Shown one piece after another: positions 56,632 to 64,000 of a stretch of 64,000 nucleotides of DNA. The notes beneath the pieces were generated by a model that was not told the DNA's origin, did not search any database, and worked only from the letters and a program-made list of their open reading frames with translations. The stretch is taken from assembly GCA_001599595.1 (NCBI GenBank), contig BCHH01000001.1:1515935-1579934 (forward strand). The letters run 5' to 3'. The DNA comes from Beverwykella pulmonaria (lineage: Eukaryota; Ascomycota; Dothideomycetes; Pleosporales; Melanommataceae). The position numbers were made by a program, and so were the translations under genes. The first letter of the stretch is position 1. Each line of letters begins with the position of its first letter.

Positions 56632-58460
56632 ATGATACTACATACATTTCACACCCGAAATACCAGCGCATCGAACTCTACCATGCACGCTTCTCTCCAC
56701 CAACGGCGAGACTCCTACCAACAACATACACTACAATCCCAACCATCTGAGGTCGACGAGAAAACACCGCCAGCAACCCCAAATAAGGCACCAAAGCCAA
56801 CATGGTGGAACATGCCCGCAAAACTACAACTCTTCATCCTTGCCCTATCCCGTCTCGTTGACTTTTGGCAAATGGCGTCATTGCAGAGTTATATGGTGTA
56901 CCAGCTGCGGAGTTTCGACTCTACCCTACCAGACTCTACCATCTCGCATCAAGCTGGAATCTTGCAAGGCTCTTTTACGGCTGCGCAAATTATCACTTCA
57001 ATCTTGTGGGGGAGAGCTGCAGATGCGCCATGGATGGGGCGGAAGAATGTGTTGTTGATAGGGCTGGTGGGCACGGGGATAACCTGTATAGGCGTGGGAT
57101 TTTCTGATACATTCTGGCAGGCGGCAGCATGGAGAGTGCTGGGTGGTGCTGTGAATGGGACAGTGGGTGCTGCAAGGACGATGGTTTCAGAGAGTGTGGG
57201 GAGGGAGTGGCATAGTAGGGCGTTCTTGTTGTTGCCAGTTGCGTTTAATGTCGCCAATATTATGGGGCCTAGTAAGTCGCATCGCTAATAATCTTAATGT
57301 AGGGAGAGTTTTGGACGCATTCTGACTGTGCTGCAGTCGTTGGCGGTCTACTCGTGAACCCTATCTCAACTTATTCCTCCACATTCGGCGAAAATTCGCT
57401 CTTCGGTGGCACCAACGGTGTCGAATGGATGAAATCCTATCCTTACGCCCTCCCAAGTCTTCTTTGTACCATTCTTTTGTTCACAGAAGCAATCTTGGTC
57501 GTAATTTTCCTCCACGAAACTCTCCCAAGCAGTCGAAGTTCCCCTCGACTTTCGCTTCAATTTATGGACATGTACAAAGGGATAAAAAATATTTTAAACG
57601 ACCAACCAACATATACACCACTCAGACAACAAGATAACAGTCGCAAATTCTCGCCTCTACCTCGTCTGCAATTTTCAGGAAAAAATTCGACCGAATTTAG
57701 AAGTACCGTGGCTGATCGTTGTCTCCCTTTTGCTCAGATATGGACACCCAATGTCCTCTGGACACTTCTTTCGGTTGCAATATTCGACTTCCACATGGGA
57801 GCCTTCTCCGGACTATGGATAATCTTCCTGTCTACGTCTCGGTCTGCCTTATCGCCTCCATTCTCGGCGTTCCACTTCACAGGCGGCCTCAGCTTCGCAC
57901 CCACAACGCTCGGGCTCTCCCTCTCCATCCTTGGGACTGTTGGCCTTACGCTGCAAGTCCTCTTATATCCATGGGCAAACGGGCGTTTCGGTCTGATGCG
58001 GTGCTTTCGACTCTCCTTGTTCCTCTTTCCTGCAGCCTATTTCCTAGCACCGTATATTACCCTCCTTCCATCTTCCACCCTCTCTCCACTTCCGGCCGCG
58101 GGAGTGTGGGTATGGATGGGCATATCATTGGTGCTGACTTTGCAAGTCACCGCGCGGACTTTTGCGCTACCTGCAAGTATTATTCTCGTGAACAACGCGT
58201 CGCCGCATCCGAGTGTGTTGGGGACCATCCATGGGGTAGGGCAGAGTGTGAGTTCAGCGTTTCGTACAATAGGCCCTATCGCTTCTGGATACTGGTATGG
58301 AATTGGATTGAAACATGGAACAGTGGGACTAAGTTGGTGGGTAGTCGCTGCTATAAGCGCAATAGGATGTGTGGCGAGTTTTTGGGTGAGAAATGGGAGT
58401 GGGCATGAGGTTCTTCTACCCGGGGAGGAGGAACAGGGCGAACAGCAGGCGATCAGGTAG
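56632..58460 (+). CDS. Major facilitator superfamily transporter
   Basis: About 587 residues, two exons 56632-57271 and 57337-58460, split in the fourth to fifth transmembrane region (NIMGP|IVGGLLVNP). Cytosolic Pro/Gln/Thr-rich N-terminus to about residue 62. The six N-terminal helices include the MFS signature loop ILWGRAADAPWMGRKNVLLIG between TM2 and TM3 and WRVLGGAVNGTVGAARTMVSE in TM4-5. A hydrophilic central loop follows (about 300-365, MDMYKGIKNILNDQPTY). Then come six further helices ending VVAAISAIGCVASFWV and a short acidic tail. The overall look fits the fungal ZIFL/YCR023C-like MFS branch; the substrate is unknown. It converges with KGD2. A second in-frame ATG at 56683 (MHASLHQRRD) is an alternative start. 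Confidence 0.9.
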
Positions 58461-58774
58461 ATACGCTCCATATTGTTTCCGTTGTAAGTATCCTTTTCGC
58501 AGATGGAAGGTGTTCATTCCCTAAAATGAGGTACCCGGATAGACACGTAAATGCAATAAGACATGCCAAACAAAAAAATTGACACATCATACAAATCGCT
58601 CATTCGATATACCATCTAATCATACAGCCAATCCACCACAGCCCTTCTTTCCATGTCAATCTATCTCGACTCTAATTTCATACCGCACGGTTGCACAATT
58701 GTTTCCAGGCTAAGAATGCACAATGGAGGAAAATAATTTTTGTAGGTCAGGGAAAGATGGAAAGCGATGGTTCT
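58461..58774. other. Intergenic, convergent 3' ends
   Basis: About 310 bp between the stop codons of the MFS gene and KGD2. AT-rich 3' untranslated sequence; nothing else seen. Confidence 0.5.
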
Positions 58775-60423
58775 TCAACCGAGGAGCATCTTGCGCGGGT
58801 CCTCGATGAACTCCTTGATCTTTACCAAGAAGGTGACAGCTTCTCTCCCGTCCAGCAGGCGGTGATCGTACGTCAGAGCGAGATACATCATCTAGATTGA
58901 ATGATTAGTCACGTATTGTACAATGATGCAGGTGTACTCACAGGTCGAATCACAATCTGTCCGTTGACGACCACGGGCTTTTCCTTAATGGCATGCAGAC
59001 CAAGAACCGCGGTTTGAGGCAAGTTGATGATCGGGGTGCCCATAAGCGAGCCGAAAACGCCACCGTTGCTGATGGTGAAGGTTCCGCCGGCCATGTCCTC
59101 AATGGTGAGCTTATTGTCGCGAGCTTTCTTGCCAAGTCCAGCAATGGCATCCTCGATTCCAACCAAGCTGAGAGATTCTGCATTGCGCACAACGGGTGTA
59201 ACAAGGCCCTTTTCGGTAGCAACGGCAACGGAGATGTCGACGTAGTCACGATAGACAATGGTGTCTCCGCCGTTGGGTCCCTCAATGGAAGCGTTGACAG
59301 CGGGAATGTCCTTCATGGCGAGGATGCAGGCGCGTGAGAAAGCGCTCATGAAGCCAAGCTTCACGCCCTGTTTCTTCAGAATTTCGTCTTTGTAGAGTTT
59401 GCGGAACTCCATAATGGATGACATATCGACCTCGTTGAATGTTGTCAAAGAGGCGGCTGTGTTTTGGGACTGCTTCAGGCGCTCGGCGATGCGCAGACGC
59501 ATGCGGTTCATCTTGACCTGCTAGGGTATCAGCGAAGTCCATTAACCTAAGCAAGCGTGCACACTTACACGTCGTTCTTCACGGCTCCCGGGCGCGCTCT
59601 CCTTCTTCGGCGCGGCATCCTTGGACTCTTTTGGCGGGGGTGTAGGTTTGGACGGCGGAGGCGCAGGCTTGGACTCTTGCTTTGGTGGCTCCGGTGTTGT
59701 CTCCTGCTTCGGTGGCTCAGGCTTTTCCTCCTCCTTTGGCTTTGACTGTTCCTGCTCGCCGTCGGGCTGCGACGATGTCTCCTGCTCCTTGGGCGCGGGT
59801 GCTTTGGCCTCTCCCTCTCCTTCCTGCTTCGCGGGTGCTGCTCCGCCCGTCTCCAGCTTTACAAGACTCTGTCCGACGGTAACAGTGTCCTCCTCGTTGG
59901 CCAGAAACTCCTTGATGGTACCAGCTTCAGGCGCGTTGACGGAGACATCGATCTGAGAGAGTTAGACTGCGTTGTGCGGCGTGTCGTGGATCGTACCTTG
60001 TCTGTCTCGATGGTAGCAATCTCTTCATCCTGCTCCACGTAGTCGCCGACTTGTTTTGACCACTGCTTCAATGTTCCCTCTGTAATCGACTCGGCCATTT
60101 GCGGTACCTTGACGATGGACTCGGCATAGGTTCGCACCTGCGAGCCGGGCGCTGCATGCTGGAGGGTGAACTGTCCAGGGCGCCTGTTGACAGGTCAGTT
60201 AGACGTTGGCTTTGGCACAGCCGGGGCCCAATGGATGCACCCACCGTGAGGCTCGACCGAGCAGACCCGAGCAAGTTGCTTTTGACACGGCGGAGTAGCT
60301 GCGTGTTGCACTGCTCGACGACGGAAGGCGGGTGGATGTGCGAGTGGAGGCGCGAAGGAGCGGAAGGGCGCGCAATGGCGTCGACGAGGCTGCCAGACGG
60401 CGGAGACACTGCTGGCCGGACAT
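58775..60423 (-). CDS. KGD2: Dihydrolipoyllysine succinyltransferase, E2 of 2-oxoglutarate dehydrogenase
   Basis: Mitochondrial matrix TCA-cycle enzyme transferring the succinyl group to CoA. Five exons: 60423-60245, 60183-59997, 59952-59569, 59517-58942 and 58891-58775, about 480 residues. An Arg/Ser-rich presequence (about 1-80) is followed by the lipoyl domain [15 protein letters not shown]...EIATIETDK; the lipoyl-accepting Lys122 is the last codon of exon 2. A Pro/Lys/Glu-rich linker (about 165-250) takes the place of an E3-binding domain, as usual for this E2. The trimer-forming catalytic domain starts [17 protein letters not shown]. Catalytic His452 and Asp456 sit in YDHRLLDG on the last exon. 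The C-terminus PRKMLLG is typical. It is divergent from the complex I subunit gene at 60730. Confidence 0.97.
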
Positions 60424-60729
60424 GGCGGGCGATGCGGCGGGCGAGGAGCTGGGCGATGGGCGCAGATGCTTGAGTGAGGGAGTTGATCTAGGAGAAAGTC
60501 GTTAAGAGAATGCTGGTTTTAGAGCTCATCCCTCCAACCGGAATCCGCAGCCGTGCCCAAGCCAAACCAAAGTCGTCACATTACATTGCCGCGTCCAGGC
60601 GCCGAGCCCCAACGTCAAGCCCACGCTCCACCACCACGCATCCCATCGACGCAGCATTGTGCACCCCCATTGTCGACCCAGCACGCGAAATTGTAGCATC
60701 CAATTCTGCTAGCAGCGCCCGCGCTCGCC
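60424..60729. promoter_or_regulatory. Divergent promoter region, KGD2 / NDUFB9-like
   Basis: 306 bp between start codons of two nuclear genes for mitochondrial energy enzymes. No single element is distinctive enough to name. Confidence 0.45.
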
Positions 60730-61258
60730 ATGAGCTCCAAAACCCAGGTCCTGTGCGTCTGCTCCTGCTGTTGCCCTTGCGCGACACCCGCCTTTCCAGG
60801 ACTGTAACCCGCTGACACGCTCGCAGCCGGCTCTATCGGCGCTCGCTGAAGCTCTCTCTCGACTGGGCTGTCCACAGATATCTTTGGAGGGGCCAGGCAC
60901 TGTACCTGCGGGGGTTGTTCGAAGCCAATAAGAACGTCACAGAGCCACGACAGCTACGGGTACGGCCACGAAAGACAATGACACGCGGGTATGACTGACA
61001 CTGCGGCCCCAGCTATTGATCAAGGAGACGGAGGACTTGTTGGAGAAGTGGAAGCACCCTGACCCGTATCGTGCGCCGACTGCCCCGGGAGGTGAGTCGA
61101 TGTTAGATTTGTGCATCACCGAACAAAAACCTGACAAAAAAACAGGCTCCAAGTACGAGCGCAACCTGCCTTGCCCGATTCTTGATCGTAAGATTCTTCT
61201 ATCTACGTTACGTGCTAGTCCTAATATTGCTGTAGCTCCGCCGAAGATGACGCTGTAG
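60730..61258 (+). CDS. NADH:ubiquinone oxidoreductase LYR subunit (NDUFB9/B22-like)
   Basis: Accessory subunit of respiratory complex I, inner mitochondrial membrane. Five small exons: 60730-60752, 60827-60959, 61013-61091, 61146-61187 and 61236-61258, together 99 residues. The first and last exons are 23 nt each, so no single ORF reveals the gene. The LYR tripeptide lies at the first splice junction region (MSSKTQVLRLYRRSLK). It is followed by LDWAVHRYLWRGQALYLRG and a helix LLIKETEDLLEKWKHPDPYR. The C-terminus CPILDPPPMTL... ends in a short Pro-rich tail. The LYR plus W...Y pattern and the HPDPYR..P stretch match B22. The donor at 60753 (GTGCGT) was chosen because it alone preserves the LYR frame. 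Confidence 0.87.
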
Positions 61259-61924
61259 AGGGTGTAAGTGTTGGGGGAAAGTCAAGCTTGTACATATTAG
61301 CAATTGCAGAGCTGGGTCGGGACAGGTAGATTCACAGTCAAACAATCTGACACCATTTATTTGTCCAGTTTCGTTAAGGTTGTTGCTTGTGAATACATTC
61401 CTCCATTCAGTGCAAAAATCTAGAGTCTCATATCGAACGGGAAAGGCCGAAATCCTTTTTAAAAAATGGTAACATGTAACCAATTATCCCATTCATATCC
61501 GAAAATTGGACATGCTGAGCGAACGAAAATCGACTCGACTCAATCGCAATGCATAGGCCCAAAATTGCGGGAAATGTCGAGAAGGGCATGAGGATCTAGT
61601 ACAAATGCTCTTGCGTATACAATCAAAATTTGAAGATGCAAGAAGGCCAGTTTAGTAACATGGGAATTCGTGTCAAGGGGCGGAAAACCTAAATGTGAGT
61701 AGAAAACACCAATCAAAGCACCAAATAAAAACAACAATATGAAGTAATGGCTTAATTCAAGCTCGAGATCTCATCCATCTTAACGGATGTAATATACAGC
61801 TCTGGTATTGCAAACCCCTGTGCAGAAAGCCGTGAACCCAGGACCCAGACCGAACCCCATTATCATTGCAGGAAAAACAAATCAAACACCCATGCCCGCC
61901 ACGCCGAAGAAAGAAGAAGTGCGC
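61259..61924. other. Intergenic, convergent 3' ends
   Basis: About 665 bp between the complex I subunit stop and the H2A stop. AT-richer 3' untranslated sequence; no gene, RNA or repeat recognised. Confidence 0.45.
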
Positions 61925-62594
61925 TTAGAGCTCCTGTGACGGACCCTTGCCACCCTTGGCAGTCTTCTTGGGGAGCAGGTCTAGAAACGAAGTCAGTATA
62001 TACATAACAATTGTGCGAGGCAGACGACGTACTCTGGTGAATGTTGGGGAGAACACCACCCTGGGCGATGGTGACGTGGCCGAGAAGCTTGTTCAATTCC
62101 TCGTCGTTTCGGATGGCGAGCTGGAGATGACGGGGGATGATACGGGTCTTCTTGTTGTCGCGGGCAGCGTTACCGGCCAACTCGAGGATTTCGGCCGCCA
62201 GGTACTCTAGGACAGCAGCAAGGTAGACAGGGGCACCTGATAAACATGTCAGAATGGGTAGCCATGCAAGGCAGCAATAGAACGTACCGGCACCGACACG
62301 CTGAGCATAGTTGCCCTTGCGGAGCAGACGATGGACACGACCGACGGGGAATGCGAGACCGGCCTTGGACGAACGACTGTGGAAAAAATGGTTAGCCAAA
62401 TGCGACGCACAAAAGGCAGAGTGCAAAGAGCGAAACAAAAGACGCGTCGACTGGCAAAGCAAAACAAGACCGACGCGTCCATCAGGTGAGAATGGACGAA
62501 ACAGGCAAGCTGCGCGCAAAAGATAGGAGTGCACTCACGATTGGGCGCTGGACTTGGAGCCGCTGGCCTTGCCTCCAGATTTGCCTCCGGTCAT
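61925..62594 (-). CDS. Histone H2A
   Basis: Core nucleosomal histone, 134 residues. Four exons: 62594-62539, 62376-62288, 62236-62033 and 61980-61925. The N-terminal tail is [19 protein letters not shown]; the fold is unmistakable ([39 protein letters not shown], the acidic-patch region [11 protein letters not shown]). The C-terminus GPSQEL carries the SQE phosphorylation motif used for DNA-damage signalling, as in fungal canonical H2A, so no separate H2AX is implied. All introns are GT-AG. Introns in replication-type histone genes are common in filamentous fungi, unlike in animals and budding yeast. It is paired head to head with H2B. Confidence 0.98.
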
Positions 62595-63082
62595 TTTGAT
62601 GAAGTTGGATGGAGTGGTAGAGCTGAGGGAGCTAGAAGTGCTGGTGCTGAAGGTGGTGGGAAGCGGTGGGCGTGGTGTGGTGGGCGGTTGTCGAGAAAAT
62701 GGATGAAGAGAAGAGGAAGTCGCTGTCGGGGCGGGGACGCAGCTTATAAGGACGGGCGCGGCGTGTTATGGTGCGCGAGATCAACCTGCCGGGGGCGCGC
62801 TGCTTGGCGGCCGCCCGCCCCCCATCCAAATCACACCAAATCACAGTCGCTTAGCCCACGCCCTAAACGGGCAAGGCCGCACCGCGCTCGCACGGATCAC
62901 GCAGGCGCGGCGGATCACAACAGCGAGCGCGCTCCCCATAAGTAGCGCGTTCCCCGCTGCTCGACGACGCTCTCTCCTTCATCTCGACACTCAACTTGCT
63001 CACCACCCCCATCACTCCAGCCCATCTTCCATCCCCAACACCACCACTTTTCTCATCTCCCCTACCTCCACAATCCGCAAAT
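62595..63082. promoter_or_regulatory. Divergent H2A/H2B promoter
   Basis: 488 bp between the start codons. A TATA-like CTTATAAG lies at 62743-62750, about 150 bp from the H2A start, and a weaker CATAAGTAG near 62938 faces H2B. Short direct repeats lie between them: CCAAATCACA at about 62826 and 62836, and GGATCAC at 62894 and 62912. These are candidate sites for coordinated S-phase control, but no known fungal histone element was matched. Confidence 0.6.
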
Positions 63083-63757
63083 ATGCCCCCCAAGGCCCAG
63101 AAGACTCCCACCACCGGCGGCAAGGCCCCGGCTGGAAAGGCACCCGCTGAGAAGAAGGAGGCCGGCAAGAAGACCGCAGCACCCTCCGGCGAGAAGAAGA
63201 AGCGCACCAAGACCAGAAAGGAGACGTATTCCAGCTACATCTACAAGGGTGAGTGTGCTCGGCCCATTTGCGCCTCGCGTCCTCTTTCGCGCATTGCGCG
63301 CGCTGGAGTCGGGAAGCCCCAGCCTCTTCCTCGACCTCAATCCACCTACCTCAACGGTCCGCTTTGGTCATCAAGCTAACGCGTCTTGTGCATTTAGTCC
63401 TCAAGCAGGTCCACCCTGACACGGGTATCTCCAACCGCGCCATGAGCATCCTCAACTCTTTCGTCAACGGTACGTCACGCCAGCCTGACTCACCCGTCTT
63501 GTCCAGCAAACTGACTTTTCCTCCAGATATTTTCGAGCGCGTCGCCACCGAGGCCTCCAAGCTTGCTGCCTACAACAAGAAGTCCACCATCTCATCACGC
63601 GAGATCCAGACCTCGTATGTCCACACCGCTACTTCGTTATCTCCTGCATCGGCTAACCATGCACAGCGTCCGACTTATCCTGCCGGGCGAACTTGCCAAG
63701 CACGCTGTATCCGAGGGTACCAAGGCCGTCACCAAGTACTCCTCTTCCACGAAATAA
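63083..63757 (+). CDS. Histone H2B
   Basis: Core nucleosomal histone, 138 residues. Four exons: 63083-63248, 63398-63469, 63527-63614 and 63667-63757, phases consistent. The Lys/Ala/Pro-rich tail ([20 protein letters not shown]) leads into [45 protein letters not shown] and [19 protein letters not shown]. It ends VTKYSSSTK, which holds the conserved ubiquitin-accepting lysine region. The gene is divergent from H2A, the standard fungal arrangement. Confidence 0.98.
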
Positions 63758-64000
63758 GTGGGTTGAGTGGTGGTGTGGGTTTCTCATTGGGTTTTTTCTC
63801 TTTCATCCAGCGATTCCAAACGCTTGGGTGAATAGGCGGCTATGGGGTGCGGTGTTCAATGGGTCATTTTAATGCGATCATGGGACGGTTTGCTTGTCTT
63901 CCAGGACCCTCAAGTGCGATGGTCTGTCTATCGGGGTCCAATATCATCGGGGTTGTACATTATACCTCTGCAGACGGGAACGAATCAACTCTTCAATTTC

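Overview
The window is nuclear DNA of a filamentous ascomycete. Nearly every gene is broken by short GT-AG introns of about 45-100 bp. The gene set fits this: an FlbA-type RGS regulator, fungal GPI cell-wall proteins, a divergent H2A/H2B pair and a DUF2408 protein. A Dothideomycete is my best guess from the feel of the proteins, but the sequence does not prove it. I worked out exon joins by hand from splice motifs, phase and family conservation; no alignment was run.

Layout. 1-24.8 kb is gene-dense: glutathione reductase (-), a small membrane protein (+), a mitochondrial carrier (+), ribosomal P1 (-), a DUF2408 protein (+), a SET protein (-) head to head with TRAPPC13 (+), a large DENN-domain protein (+), a small GPI protein (+), and ALG11 (-) head to head with COX18 (+). 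About 24.8-37.8 kb is gene-poor. It holds one accessory proline-rich gene (27.8-29.5 kb), a probable fragment of a related gene (about 30.4 kb) and degenerate short repeats. 37.8-64 kb is dense again: flbA (+), a multi-spanning membrane protein (-), a catalytically dead PDI-like HDEL protein (-) head to head with a secreted prolyl 4-hydroxylase (+), a cysteine-rich GPI protein (-), an acyl-protein-thioesterase-like hydrolase (-), a sulfotransferase-family protein (+), an arylsulfotransferase-family membrane protein (+), an MFS transporter (+), KGD2 (-) head to head with a complex I LYR subunit (+), and H2A (-) head to head with H2B (+).

How the genes work together. Several divergent pairs link related products: histones H2A/H2B, the mitochondrial proteins KGD2 and NDUFB9-like, and the ER-route proteins pseudo-PDI and prolyl 4-hydroxylase. 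The last pair is the most interesting. In animals the collagen prolyl 4-hydroxylase beta subunit is PDI, and its role there does not need PDI redox activity. Here an ER-retained PDI relative with no CXXC site shares a promoter region with a secreted 2-oxoglutarate hydroxylase that has no retention signal. Other points: catalytic residues of glutathione reductase on a 30-nt exon, a start codon apparently assembled by splicing (27835/27891), a GC-AG intron, a possible frame break in a small gene, and a long repeat-bearing intron in flbA.
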